From Gautieria morchelliformis (Eukaryota > Basidiomycota > Agaricomycetes > Gomphales > Gomphaceae), in assembly GCA_015179125.1 (NCBI GenBank), contig WHVA01000092.1:62001-126000 (forward strand): 64,000 nucleotides of DNA. Reading direction: 5' to 3'. Position numbers and translations under genes: made by a program. This document shows positions 25,968 to 37,589 of the stretch, one piece after another (position 1 is the first letter of the stretch; each line of letters opens with the position of its first letter). The notes beneath the pieces were generated by a model. The model searched no databases and was not told where the DNA came from. It was given only the letters and a program-made list of their open reading frames with translations.

Positions 25968-26788
25968 TCAGTGAGTAACGCCGTTATCTATGGTTTTAAT
26001 CAGGGTATCAACCCAGTTCTCGTTCCTCGGTGTGGTTAACGCCTTCGGAAAACTCACAGGGAGAACACGATGGATAACACCACCGAAGTCGATACTAGTG
26101 ATCAGGCAAAATGCCGTCCCGAGCGTGCCTTGGTTCCGCCTGTGGTCTATTTCCATTATACTTCTGTGTTGGGACAACTTTGCGATCTCCGGGTTGGGAT
26201 GCTTGGAGAAACTCTCGAACGTGGCCGTGCTAGTGGTGACCACACGAAAACGGGTCGCAATGTTAGGCGAACTGGGTTGATAGCTTACGACAAGCAACAG
26301 CAGTTCCGTTTCGTGAGCCTTTGGGCGTGCTTGTAGGTTTAAAGCATCTGTTTCCAGGAAGGATTAGAAATTTTATTTCCGGATGTATACGGCACGATCA
26401 GGCATACCGGCAATTGTTTGGGACAACATTGGTCTATGTTTTGCTGTCCATTTGAACAGATCCTGGTTCATGCTAGCCATGGTGCCAATCGTGTCACACT
26501 TCTTCTTCTGTGATTCAGTGAGCCGGCACTGCAATTTGTGGTATGGCCAATGCTCTCGCTGGCACTGAGTGCTCTACGCGTATCATGTGAATGCCACTGA
26601 AACCAAATAATTTTCTGCAAACTCACACAGTAAACTGCTGCTGTGCAATTTGCACATTTTCTGAGTGGAACCTCAGCCTTTGCGCGCCAACACCCCTGAC
26701 ATTGTGTCAATGCATGTCTCAATTTCTTCTCGGAGGCCGAGGTGCTTGAAGAGGGAGACGGGCGAGATTCAGAGGACCGGTAGCTCAT
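25968..26788 (-). CDS. Small MYND-type zinc finger protein
   Basis: Three exons, 26788-26627, 26564-26408 and 26347-25968, join in phase to give 232 aa. The MYND finger spans the first splice: CQGC, CANC, then AVYC | CQREHWPYHKLQC, with all eight zinc ligands in order (C-C, C-C, C-C, H-C). MYND fingers mediate protein-protein contacts, commonly with Pro-rich partners. The N-terminus is Ser-rich. The C-terminal half (about 150 residues) has HETELLLLVVSYQPS and a final helix, without a SET or other known domain. Many Agaricomycetes carry large families of such short MYND proteins of unknown role. The first donor leaves exon 1 ending exactly at a Cys codon. Appears intact. Confidence 0.85.
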
Positions 26789-27683
26789 CGTGGTGACCAG
26801 TGAACTGAAAGGACCATACCATTGTCCTTAAGTACTAAGTATTGAAATTTAAACCCAGTCGCCACATTCTCCTAACTCGACCCGGCCCGCGTAATCTCTT
26901 TGCTGTCCACTTGTCCACTCGGACAAGAGGTGAGGACGATTTTATCTTTGTTCAATAAGTTAAGGTTCAGTGGCATGGATACAACCTGCACTGTGGGTAG
27001 TCAACCCAATGAATCCTATTGGGTGGACCCACTGAGGATTCAGTATATAAACCATTATAGCTAGTGTAAATACCAATAGAACCCGTTGAAAATTCAATGA
27101 ATCGGTTTCAGTGGAAAAAGTTTCGTTTCAATGAGTTGGTTTCAGGGGTTGACTCATGGGTATTCAGGGATCCTACAACGGAAGACCAATGGATTGAACC
27201 AGGCATTTCGAGTTGACGACCACTGGGTTCCCGTGAGATAGTCACTTATGACCCCCTGGTTCTATCACCACATTTCAGAGATGCAGCAACTGTATGTCAC
27301 TGGCCTGAGATCTGAATAATATGAGGCAAATCACTGAAGATTCATGGAATTTGTAGTGAATGCTAGGTTGTATAGCTATGAGTTTTCAATGGTTATTGCC
27401 TTGCGATCTTGTTCAAATGCCATGGGATACCAGTTAAACTTCCCCATTATTTCAAGTCATAAATCAATATATACAAGGGAAAATACGGATGAAACATAAG
27501 GTGAAAATCACTGAAATACCGCTTTCCAATCCGTGAAACCCATACCAGGGTGCTTCAGTGGAGTGGCAGAATAGCGATGTGCGGGTGGGACTGTCGATCT
27601 CGGAGCGCCTTCCAGATATTCATGCACGCTGCTGCCTGAGTAAGAGTATAAACCGCGCACCCTCTAAGCGCCCATTAGTCATC

Positions 27684-27701
27684 TTAGGGTTAGGGTTTAG
27701 G
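27684..27701 (+). repeat. Short telomere-like repeat
   Basis: Two TTAGGG units followed by TTTAGG. TTAGGG is the telomere repeat of most basidiomycetes. With fewer than three units it may be chance. Confidence 0.3.
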
Positions 27702-28512
27702 TGGCCAAAATAGCCGGGGGAGAATTTTCAAATTTCGGTAGGACATCCTGGTAGCTATGGTTATATTACTTTGGGGCCTGATCTAAGTCCATTATTGACT
27801 TGTGTAGTGGTTATAAGTATTATCTACATTGAAGTTAGTGTGGCAGGTTCAATTCTTAAGGTATGTAGATTTTTGTTTCAACCAACAGACTTTGTGTAAA
27901 TAGTTCATTGCCTATATTTTTCTGTTTTCTTTCTGTAACTTGCTGTTGCAGTTTTAATTTTTGGTATATAAAATTCATGACACACATATACTATTTTGGA
28001 TGCACAAACAAGGCCATAGTGTGCCAATCAGGACCTCCCTCACTATGCTCAGGGCACCCACCGATTTAATCATTTATTTTGGTATTCTTATTACTCATGT
28101 ATGAGGCGCATCAGAGTCTGAAGTGTCGGAGTGAGGATATATCCTCGTCACTGTGTCCCACGAAAAAAGAATTCAAGCTCCACCATTTGCTTATGTAATG
28201 TGGCGAAAATCGCCGGGACAGAAAATCGAACTTGTGTTTCCTGGACAGGGAAACACGTTTTATGAATTTTGAAATGAAAAAATGAAAAAAAACATGCTAT
28301 AGAAATTTTTACAAGCTTGATTTCAACAAAATAGCACCATAGAGTTGTCGAATAGTGTCTTATGAACAAACATATGGTCTTACTTTTTTGATATTTCGAG
28401 TGTCTACAATAGGGAAAGCGTTCTGGTGAGATGGCTTGGATGGGCGCTTAGAGGGTGCATGGTCTATACTGCCGCTATCTTACCAGACGGGTCTGTGCAT
28501 AACAAAGCGCAT

Positions 28513-28705
28513 GCAAGAAACATCAGCCATTCGGCTCATTCCCACGTACGGTGTAAGTTGTGATTGGAAGATGAGTGCAAGAGACATCCACTGTTCAGCT
28601 CATTCCCACCTACAACGTGAGTTGTGATCAGAAGATGAGTGCAAGAGACATCGGCCATTCAGCTCATTCCCACGTACGCCGTAAGTTGTGATCGGAAGGT
28701 GAGAC
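28513..28705 (+). repeat. 64-bp tandem repeat, three units, plus scattered copies
   Basis: Units at 28513-28576, 28577-28640 and 28641-28705 each begin GCAAGARACATC and include GCTCATTCCCAC and TTGTGATC. Further diverged copies start near 28814 and 29005. The last two are embedded in a larger unit of about 180 bp that also contains CCTGAG-ACCAGGTGGGGCTGTG (around 28775 and 28967). All lie inside the 26989-31423 element. Confidence 0.75.
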
Positions 28706-31423
28706 GCAAGTCTGGTATCATGACGCATGGAGATTTGTGAATTTGGAATGTTTTCCCCGATACTCATTTACACTGCCTGAGTACCAGGTGGGGCTGTGCA
28801 GGATTAAGAACATGCAAGAAACATCAGCCGTTCAGCTCATTCCTGCGTACGACGCAAGCGGTGGTCAGGAGATGAGACGCAAGTCTGGCCGTGGCATCAA
28901 GACCTACACGGGAACTGGTGGATCCCATGGTGCTTTCCGGATATCCCAGATATTCCTGCACACCGCCTGAGGACCAGGTGGGGCTGTGTGGCACTTAAGA
29001 ACAAGCATGGAACCTCCGCCATTCAGCTCCTTTTCGCGTGCGACGAAAGCGGTGATGATGAGCAAATTCGGTTGTGGCCTCATGATATACATGTCTGATC
29101 CAGTCGTGGGTGCATACATTCACGTAGGTTGCAAGTCCACCCAGACAGGTGCACGTTCATGCAGGTCACAGTCCGTTCAGACATATGCACATTCATGCGG
29201 TTCACAAGTCCATTCAGACGTGATATATTGCCCCGATACAGTGGGGATGGATGCGGTCCGGATCAGGGAATTGACCATCGCGGTTGCTCACATGGAGAAT
29301 CGATGCGTGAGGTAATGAAAAGAATTGGGGCTCACCTTTTTTGTTCGACCATCCATGCCAAAAAACCCCAGCGGTTGGGAAGTCATCTGAATTGAGCGCA
29401 TCGTTGCAGGTTCATCTGGAACATGTGCATGTTCATGCAGGTCACAGGACCATTCGGACATGACATGTCGCCCACATACAGGCCATCTGCTGTTGCATGA
29501 CCATCAATGCCGGACCCATATGGGTCGTCATCTGGATTGAGTGTGTCATTCACGGAAACGCCTTCTGCGTCCCTCTTGGGACGATTCCTGGCAAGGGGAA
29601 ACTTTCTGTCCCTAAGCTCTTTCTCCCCAAGACCAGACGGTGATGTACGGAAGTTTTCGTTGAACTCGTTCAAGCTGAGGGCCTGACCTGTGCCCTGCTT
29701 CGACCTCTTCTGTTGTGTGTCCGTCGACGAGGTGAGGTGTAGTGGTGCGATCTCAGACCGAGGGCACTATGCCACTCTGTTGTGGGAGACATTACAAATG
29801 CTGTGTGGCGGTGCTGTCTTGGTTATAGCCGAGGTATCTGTTCATGATTGAAGCATTGGCCCTGCGATGTCGTTGTGCGCCATTGCGTGACACTCGTTGT
29901 GTCGCTTGCTGAGTATGTCTGGATTAAACGGCTGGGCCGTCAGTCACTGACGCGATCATGACCATATATAAGTAAATCTCGAGCTTCGCTTCCATCTTCG
30001 GGTCATGTGCGATTCGTACGGTGATCCTTTCATTCCTTTAGGATGCTGGCTCCGGGTCCGCCCCAGAGCTCAACTTGGATGTCATGTGACAGTTTTGGTT
30101 GAACTTATGTGCACATAAGTGTCACGTTCGATCCTCGTACGCTCCAGTCTGCTGATGATGAAAGGCATACAATGGGATGTATGTGAAGAAGGCAAGGGGA
30201 CGTAAATATGACGGTGCCACCTAGTGGGAAGCTGAGTGGGGATAGCATGGACCATTGTTTGCTACGCATCTGCCATTACCAGCGCTGCTGGGAAGTCCAT
30301 GAAGAAGTCGTTCAGTGTGTGAGTATTCGTAGCTGGGTTCACGGTGCTACTGAGAGGATTCGGGTTAGGCGTACTACTGTTCTGATACCTTAGCCTCTCC
30401 GTTCGAACTCCTTGCGGTTCCTGAGCCTTCTGACATTGTCGATGTCAGCAAGTGTTTTTGACTTGGAGTTTGATGAGATGGTGTTGTGATATCGTTTGCC
30501 GCTGAATTGCCGGCTGGTTTAGATGTGGTGACGGTGTTCGGTAGGTCTTCCAATGCGTCTGGTGTGTCGGAAGTCTGGACTGAGGATTGATTGCGTGACG
30601 CCAAAGAACATGCAAAATAAAGACTACTCGAAGTACTATGAGGAGGTGGTGGTAGCGGAGAGAGTTCTGCTGTAGTGACAGCTTAGCTAATCACCCTGTT
30701 AATCAGCCCAGCTGTAGCATTCCACGTCCACCCAGCCGGGTGGAGACGCTGCCACGTCCGTAGTGTCCTATGAGAGGACAAACCCATCTATATTCATCAA
30801 CCTTAACGCCATTCAATGTGCTGTAGGTCAGGTCTGCGTGAGTGACTCATGGTGGGGCATCATCGATCAAAGTGGCGACTACGTGCAGACTGTGTTTGAA
30901 GATGATCTGGGCAGGGATGGAATGGAGGCGGACTAGTAGTAGGAGTCTTTTCACACTTAGAGTCTATACTTAGTGCTGTATCTCAAAAGCAGTTGTCACT
31001 TGGGGCCACAGTAGCATTCTGGCACCTCAAGCATGGAAATTCATTGATACATATATGGAAACTTCAGTATATTTGCCCAGAAATATATATATTAATTCAC
31101 TGGATTTCACTGAGTGCGCCATGAGCTATCTTGAAAATTTTTAAGTGTGTGAACAACGGCAATCCAGGCCTTCGAGCACTGAAATTCTCATGATAATTAC
31201 ATTGAATATGTAGTTCCTATGGCATGGAAACTAAGTGACAAAGCCACTGAAAATTCTACTGGTCCAACCACTTGAATAATTTCATTGTTTTTTTCTAGGA
31301 AACCCGGTAAGCCCAAATTTCATTGGTTTGTTTCAATGGGGGCTGTTTCAATGATGTACCCACTGAAAACAGAAACCCCGTGGGTAAACCCACTAGGTTT
31401 CAATGGATTCGCTATCCACAGTG

Positions 31424-31861
31424 CTGGTACAGCCAACATGAATGCAGTCAGGTACACAATGGAAGTACGTGCGACAAAGGAGGGTACCGTTAAAGTCCTC
31501 CAAATTCTCAGGCCTGGTAATTGTTGAACTGATATCTAATTTTATGTCATTGTACTGTTCAAATCACCTGGCAATCCCGGGCCCTGGCCGCGATGTCCTT
31601 CGCGAAGACAATAATCATCCTCAATTAGTACTTATGTGTAACAACATAGGATTGGTTGTATCATGTATGTGTCCGTAAGTTAATTCAGTCAGGCCTCTAT
31701 GAATGGCAGACTCGGTGGAACACATGCATCTTTCTTATTTCGGGATCGACATTTAGTACAGTACAGTACTTATTGCCAGAGCTCACTGGCCCAGATACCA
31801 TGAACATGCACGTTTACATAATTTACATAATTTGGGCGTGAGTTCAAGCTCAGTCTACTAG
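31424..31861. other. Spacer between the two CACTA-like elements
   Basis: Roughly 440 bp of AT-rich sequence with short open frames and no recognised gene or repeat, apart from a short ACAGT run near 31755. Confidence 0.4.
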
Positions 31862-34403
31862 CACTGTGGATTTTTAACTATTGAAATTTCAGTGGCTAAA
31901 TCACTGCGTTCTATGCATAATCCACTGAGTTTCCGAGATAAAGTCACTGAATTGTTTTCAGTGGAAAAGTGTTTATACCCGTGAGTTTATTTCAGTGCCC
32001 ATATCATGTAATTTCAGTGAATTATTATGGTATTTCCATGTTTAAATCATTGGATTTAAGTAGTAATATCATACAAATTCAGTGTTTATATCATGGGCAC
32101 TATAATGAGTTATCACCGAGGTTTCATGGGGTGATCATAGAATGTCGGCTCAAATACACCAATAACTCAGCGTAACAAGAGTGGAAATACCCATGGGTGG
32201 CTCCCCGCATTCCTGTGATTTCTTCGCCATTTTTCATTTGTTAGAGCCTGAGCTAGAAGGTGGATTTTCTGTGGCTTGGGCACCCAAAGCCAGTGGAAGA
32301 TCCAATGAAATATAGTGAAATAGCAGTCTATTTCTGGATGATATTCTAGTAATAACAGGCATATAAGATGTAAAATACCTGCCAAGTCATTGAATTTCTA
32401 GGGAGATACCACTGTATTCCAGCGTCCGGCAGGTCGGGGAAGGCGGCCGCGAGCGTGGTGTGCGGATAGCGCTCCGCGAGAGATGTGTCCGGGGCGCATG
32501 GCGTCGTGGCGTGGGGTGGCAGACGCACACCTGGTGTGGGTGCGGTGGTGGACTGTTGTTGGGGAACAGCCACCGAGAAATACTGCAGCTACCAGTGCAG
32601 GAACTTTGCATACAGCTTCGGGGTGTGCGCCTCGTTGACCAATGCTGCGGGCGACAAGAGCACCTAGACGAAGTGCGTGACGAGCGCCACAATGCACGCG
32701 TGCTGCTCCATGTCCAACAATGCCGCGAACTCAGGGTGCAGCATCCACAACAACATCATTCAGAACACCTGCAGAAAAAAAAAGGCAGCCAACGCACCTT
32801 GAGCAGGAACACGTGCAGAACTCACCCATCACGAAGAAGCAGTCGAGCGCATATCGCAGGATCTCCAGTGGCGCATGCATGTTGATCAAATGCTTCATGA
32901 CTGCGGTTGCGGCTTGCAGACACTAATGAGAGAGAAAGACGCGCATTAGTCCAACCAGCCCATCCCGTCTGCTCCACGCACCGTTGCGAAGATGTCCCCC
33001 GCCTCGACGCCGCAGTGCTTCCACACTGCCTCGAAGCTGAACGAGTACATCACAAGACGCATATAGTAAGTTTACAGCGTTGGGAAAAAAAACCAAAACA
33101 CGACGACTCACCGACAGTGGACAAAAACGGACACCGCTCATACACGCTGGACACCTTATGCAGCACCGACATCAATGGCTGCGTCGTGTCATCGTCACTT
33201 CATCAGTCTGCAGTCCCAACACCCCGCACCGCACATGCTGGCAATCAAGCGTAAGTGCGAGACAGAGCAGAAACGTGCCACAGAAACCACCCATCACGAA
33301 GAAGCAGTGGGGCACATACCGCAGGATCCCCAGGGCTGCATGCACGTCGATCAGATGATTCATGACCACCATCGCGGCTTGCAGACACTAGCGAGGCACG
33401 CAGGCCAGCCATTATCCGCCGCACACACACAAGGACAAAAAATAAAATAAAATAAAAGCAACATTGGCACAGTGGAGAAAACAGCATGAGAACGTAGCAA
33501 GCAACTTAGACCCACCACAATGGGCGGGGTTGGTGTGGATCTGGAAACCGAAGGTAAACAAAATGTCATGTGATTACATAATCACATTCTTGTTACCACA
33601 GCGAACCTACGATAATGAATTGCTGCATCAGATTCTCCCATCCATCTCATAGAGAAAAATGCCCGCCATAGAAGGCGCGTCCCAGAATATGTCCTATAGG
33701 CAGCTTGACTTCATTGTGGTTTGCACTCTGCCTGCATCGCGTGCGATTGGACTGGAGTGCCCCGCTACGTACATCCTCAATTGAACTTGTGCAAACATCA
33801 AGAGTGAGCCACTTGACGGAGATGTCACTAGGGATGCGGTGTCGAATGGGCTCGAGGCTAGGTGTCGGACAGAGCCGGTTAGTATTGTGAGTTATCAGTT
33901 GATTTTCATTTCCTTACCTTGGGATTTTCAGTGACCTTATCACATCCTCTCTCTATGAAGTACCACCTATATATATTCCATGCCCAGTCACAGAATATCA
34001 GGTACTGACTCATGACAGCCAACGTCCCTCTCCCATAACTTTCCCGGTCCACCACATGGAGTTTCAGTGAGGTTTATATGGACTTTTCATTGAAAAATTC
34101 TTCTTTTCCGTTCAAAAATTTACATGGTTATACCCTTGAGTTCCTGTGCATTGTTCACTGAAATTTCATAAGGCTTTGCATGTAAATTACTAGTGAACAT
34201 TGCACTGAAATGTCGTTAAAATATCATGGAAATATTCAATGGCAAAACCACTTAAAAAACTTCAGTGATAATTTCAGTGATTGAATTTATTGAATTTTTT
34301 TCAGTGGGTTTTTCAGTGGGTGCTGTTTCAGTGGCAGAAGCATTGAAAATTGAAACCTAGTGGGTCGGCCTATAGGTTTTCAATGGTTCCGCTATCCACA
34401 GTG
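31862..34403. mobile_element. Second CACTA-like element carrying a captured gene fragment
   Basis: The left end begins CACTGTGGAT (31862) and the right end is its inverse (34394-34403). Inside both ends the motif ATTGAAA occurs at the same spacing, as do dense TTCAGTG/CACTGAA motifs (31890-32130 and 33930-34340). The ends match those of the 26989-31423 element, so they are one family. No matching 3-bp duplication is seen (TAG left, CTT right), so one end may be rearranged or the pair may not be the original pair. The interior is occupied by a decayed multi-exon fragment resembling a zinc-cluster transcription factor. Confidence 0.55.
32400..33560 (-). pseudogene. Captured fragment of a Zn2Cys6-type transcription factor (fungal_trans C-terminal part), internally duplicated
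   Basis: Reading the minus strand, exon-like pieces follow the same order as in the transcription factor gene at 22278-18537. About 33060 reads RLVMYSFSFEAVW (host: RLVMFSFGFQHAV). About 32920-32830 reads CLQAATAVMKHL then ILRYALDCFFVMG (host: CFDAACAVI then MRYAPDGHFIFA). About 32750-32590 reads HPEFAALLD then HTPKLYAKFLHW (host: RPDFAGIVG, HTPKLYSRFLAS). A second copy of the first two pieces lies upstream at about 33545-33270 (FGFQIH; CLQAAMVVMNHL; ILRYVPHCFFVMG). In-frame stops occur (for example after THFV and FLHW), so it is nonfunctional. Retained intron-like gaps point to capture at DNA level. The donor was probably a paralogue rather than the copy in this window. Confidence 0.7.
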
Positions 34404-34412
34404 CTTGCCGGC

Positions 34413-35010
34413 GTGCAAATGAAACCTAAATGTTTTCTAGTTGGGTGTCTAGCAGGACAGAAATGCCAACTTCACTTTATGTTTTCAGCAAGGTTCTCTC
34501 CACTTTTCCGAACTTTGTGTAAGTACTGTAATAGAGCTCTTACAAAGCAGAGCTTGAGTTTAGGGCTGTGAAAATGCGGCAAATATATCTTTCTCACCAT
34601 GCATGCAGCGGTACGTACTCCATGAGGGAGTGCGGCAGCCATCGAGGGCACAAGGATGCACAAGGAGCGTGCCTCCTGCCTGGCTCTTAAGTATTTTCGA
34701 CACAACCAGTCAACCTACCTGTCAAAAAGAATGTCGCTGGGTCCCGTCTCCCCAATATTGACGTCGATACATTTTATTTCAAACCTGACTTCCGAGCACC
34801 CCCCCGATCAATTAAACAATCCCATGAAAGTTGGCGACTATCCACCTCGATCACCTCCATTTTGCTCCTTAATATAACTCCTACACTTGAGTGCCTTGTC
34901 TCGGTGGCTTCCTGATCTGTTTGACTTTCTGTGGATTCTGCTGGCTGTTTCTGAACTGTGACCGTTTCGTCAATGTTGCTCATCGACGGTAATACCCAAG
35001 CAGAAGGTGG
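34413..35010 (+). repeat. Left arm of a long inverted repeat
   Basis: This segment is repeated in inverse orientation at about 40160-40734, with roughly three quarters or more of bases matching by eye and small indels. Shared landmarks are GTGCAAATGAAA at the outer edge, CTCCACTTTTCCGAACTTTG, a TGCCTTGTCTCGGTGG-like block and CATCGACGGTAATACCCAAG at the inner edge. The minus strand reads as a protein end (SAWVLPSMSNIDETVTVQ ... stop near 34774), so the duplicated unit includes the 3' part of an unknown gene. The outer edge lies 10 bp from the end of the CACTA-like element. Confidence 0.75.
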
Positions 35011-35064
35011 TTTGGTAGGGAGTGCAGTGATCTCGCACAAGAGCAAAGTGGCATAAATGGGCAA
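34774..35064 (-). CDS. Unknown protein fragment in the inverted repeat arm
   Basis: A 96-codon minus frame with coherent sequence: LLLCEITALPTKPPSAWVLP, then DETVTVQKQPAEST and a polar C-terminus ending GARKSGLK. The matching frame in the other arm (plus, about 40155-40210) reads SAWVLPSMGSIDETVTV before a stop. I do not recognise the family. It is probably the last exon of a gene or repeat ORF that was duplicated with the arm. Confidence 0.35.
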   Translation of the reverse strand: MPIYATLLLCEITALPTKPPSAWVLPSMSNIDETVTVQKQPAESTESQTDQEATETRHSSVGVILRSKMEVIEVDSRQLSWDCLIDRGGARKSGLK

Positions 35065-36154
35065 CCGGGGAACGATAAATCGCCATAGGAATGAGCTGGG
35101 AGGGTGACAGCTTTGGATCTAACACTTTAGAAAGCACAGCGTCAGCGACACCATTCCATTAGGTAAAAACAGAAGAAGAATACGTGGCTGTTCCACGGCA
35201 ACCTCTGATGGTCATTCTTGAAAGGCAGCCCATAGAGTTCTGGACCAGAGACGCAACTCAAGCAGTTTACGAAGAATATATAGTAGCTCCTCCTCAAGGA
35301 ACCCTCGTAGGATCAAGTTTGAGCACGCTGCAAAGTAATAGTTTGGACTAACCTAGGGAAAGGGACATTTCCTCGGAGTCGGCCATCTGTGTCAGAAAAA
35401 TTGAGGTTTCTAAATCAGGCCTGATTAGGCTGATCAGGTCATCAGGGTGGTGGTCGGCATAATCAGGCCTGATATTAGAGAGGAACATGGTCAGGATGAG
35501 AATATATAACCAAGGCCTGATTAGGTCTGTGATAACCACAAATCAGACTGTAAATAGATAACCCTAGGCTAATCAGGAATAAGACCCGTGATAACCACAG
35601 ATCAGACCACACACCAATAACCTTTCATAATTAGGAACCAAACGCAAGGTAAGGACATATCACCCAGACACCAGCAGAGTTAGTTCATAAACATGATCTA
35701 ACTTAATAAGTATTCTTTGCCTTGCCTTATAATCACCGGAGCTCAAACCATCTCTGGAATATTTCTAAACTATTGATTCAATTACTTGTATGTACTTTGT
35801 GTTTACCTAAACTGAAATTCTGAATCATGAGTAATTAGTAATGGACGAAATGCAGAAAGTAATGGAAAATAAATACATGACACCAGCGCGACTTGATCTC
35901 TTGACTCAAAAGATATGGCTGTGGCTACGCTACGCACTACCACTGCGGCATACCTGGATTGGTAATTAATGCCAGTTAGTTCAATATGACCATTCTCAGG
36001 CATTCCAGCCTCAAATATATAGCTCCCCATTATGGAGGGCCGGCATGCGCCTGGCAGAACCCTTGCTCAGAACAGTATTTTTTAGTTGGTGGTTGAACTT
36101 TAGAACATAAAAAGTAAATGTTTTCCTAGCAGACTTGATGTAGCATAACAGCTT
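35011..36154. other. Noncoding, with repeated palindrome ATCAGGCCTGAT
   Basis: No gene recognised. The 12-bp palindrome ATCAGGCCTGAT occurs at 35413-35424 and 35462-35473. Several near-copies (AGGCCTGATTAGG and TGATAACCACARATCAGAC) lie at 35500-35610. Another exact copy lies at 45172-45183 beside the Ngaro insertion. This looks like the repeat-rich end of an unidentified mobile element. Confidence 0.45.
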
Positions 36155-37377
36155 CTAGATTTTCCTGGATCCCTTTCGAAGTCCCTTGCCAATGCCCCTG
36201 CCCTTGCCCCTGCCTCTGCCCCTGCCCCTGCCCCTGCTTTCCGATGCATCAAGGCCTTGGTGATCTGCCAGGGATGGCAAGATATCTGAACCGCTGGCCT
36301 GCGTTTTCGATCGTGTGGCGGAAGGGTTCCGAGAAGGGTGGGCAGGAAGTGTAGGTTGTGGCTCAGTTTCACTCAATCCTAGGCCCGTGACGCTGATTGT
36401 ATCAGTATTACCATCTATCTCCTCTTCACCCTCCCCGTCACCCTCCAGTGCTGCGAACGCACTGTTGATTGACTCCACAGGTGCCTTGATTGTTGCAGTA
36501 TCCTCGGCCACCTGGGGAAAAAAATAGGCATTCCATTTCTGGAATATGGTGAGGACGCTCCTCTTCCGCTCTTCACGGGCAACGGAGAGGTATTGAAGAT
36601 ATGTGTGAAAGTTGGCTTCGTAGTTGATTTTCATTGTTGCACCTTGTCTCTGAAGGGCCGTGTCTTTGGACAGTGCAAAGCGAGCCTGCAAGAAATATAT
36701 TAGAACATGTTAGAACAAATTATAAAGAATATTTGCTTACCAGAATGGCTGAAGTAGCGATTGCACCGGGAGTAATTTCAGTTAAGCCCCAGATCGCATC
36801 CATTGTGGCACGTCCTCCTTTCTTGACGTTGCACGTACGATCCAGTGCACCAGGACCACGAATAATGACCAGAAATATCTAGAAATTCTGTTAAATTTGA
36901 TCACAAGAATCAAATGTTGCTTACATCCAATAGAGACTGATGGAGAAAGATTGTATTGATGTCTTGATGGCCTGCATACTCATGGTAAAGGATGGGGCAG
37001 AATGGTGCATAATGAGCGGTTCCATCATCACTTTGGGTCCACCCTACGAGCTTGTGGCAGTGTTTGTAACGCCACTCAGGGCTGGCGAACTGTTCAGGGG
37101 GGAAATTAAAAATCCGAGGGCCAAGTTGAGATCGAATGCGAGATGAAATATTTGATCATTCCGTATTCATGCCATTTACAAACTAAATATGTGGCGTCAG
37201 TGATATGTACCAAAAATTTGAGAATAAAAGACTTACTGTTTGTTGAAGAAACCTTTCCTTAAACAAATGGTGATATTCTTCTGGAAAGACTGCTAGCAAA
37301 TCCGCATGTTCTCCCTGGCGTTTTGCATCCAAACCAGGCATGAAGCGGTCTTTTGGTCGGTATGCTGGGTCAGGCAT
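36155..37377 (-). CDS. Uncharacterised multi-exon protein of a probable Agaricomycete expansion family
   Basis: I know this only as a type of uncharacterised protein that seems to recur in mushroom genomes; no function is known. Pieces join as 37377-37237, about 37141-36925, 36878-36741 and 36685-36155. Motifs are DPAYRPKDRFMPGLDAKRQG, LGPRIFNFPPEQFASPEW, HKLVGWTQSDDG, FCPILYHEY, IFLVIIRGPGAL, GLTEITPGAIATSAIL and ARFALSKDTALQRQG, then ERKRSVLTIFQKWNAYFFP. The tail is a Gly/Arg/Lys repeat (RGRGRGRGKGRG). The border between exons 1 and 2 does not resolve cleanly: an in-frame stop occurs just before RIRSQLGP, so the copy may be disabled. It sits between the inverted repeat arms, next to a transposase fragment, which suggests a mobile origin. 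Confidence 0.5.
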
Positions 37378-37589
37378 CGCTACGACTGTAGATAGGGTGA
37401 CCCCGTTTAGGCAAACCCTCTTACCTTGTGGACATTCATTGGTTCACCTATTCGCCGAACGGCATACTTATTCGCACAAGTTATTCGGGCATTCGCTGTG
37501 TTCACTAATACACGATATTAACGCCTGAAAACCAATCTTGACAGCACCGTGAACAGGACTTCATCAACCCCCGGACGAGCAAGCGCTTT

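Larger units (their letters stand above)
26989..31423. mobile_element. CACTA/CMC (EnSpm)-like DNA element, non-autonomous
   Basis: The left end starts CACTGTGGGTAG (26989) and the right end finishes with the inverse of CACTGTGGATAG (31423); about 20 of the first 25 bases agree. A 3-bp duplication, CTG, sits at 26986-26988 and 31424-31426. Ends beginning CACT plus a 3-bp duplication are diagnostic of the CMC/EnSpm group. Both ends carry dense subterminal motifs of the type TTCAGTG/CACTGAA and CAATGGGT (26989-27560 and 31020-31423). At 4435 bp it could hold a transposase, but I find none. The interior has short frames, 64-bp tandem repeats and a longer degenerate repeat. I read it as a non-autonomous family member. 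Confidence 0.7.

Noticed and set aside
27684-27701. Internal telomere or chromosome-fusion point
   Set aside because: Fewer than three TTAGGG units, inside a transposon; chance is the simpler explanation. Listed only as a short repeat.
26989-34403. One single large element from the first left end to the last right end
   Set aside because: The left end at 26989 shares its CTG duplication with the end at 31423, not with 34403, so two elements explain the data better.
36176-36245. Separate simple-sequence repeat locus
   Set aside because: The C/T-G rich run is the coding sequence of the Gly/Arg/Lys tail of the 36155-37377 protein read from the other strand.
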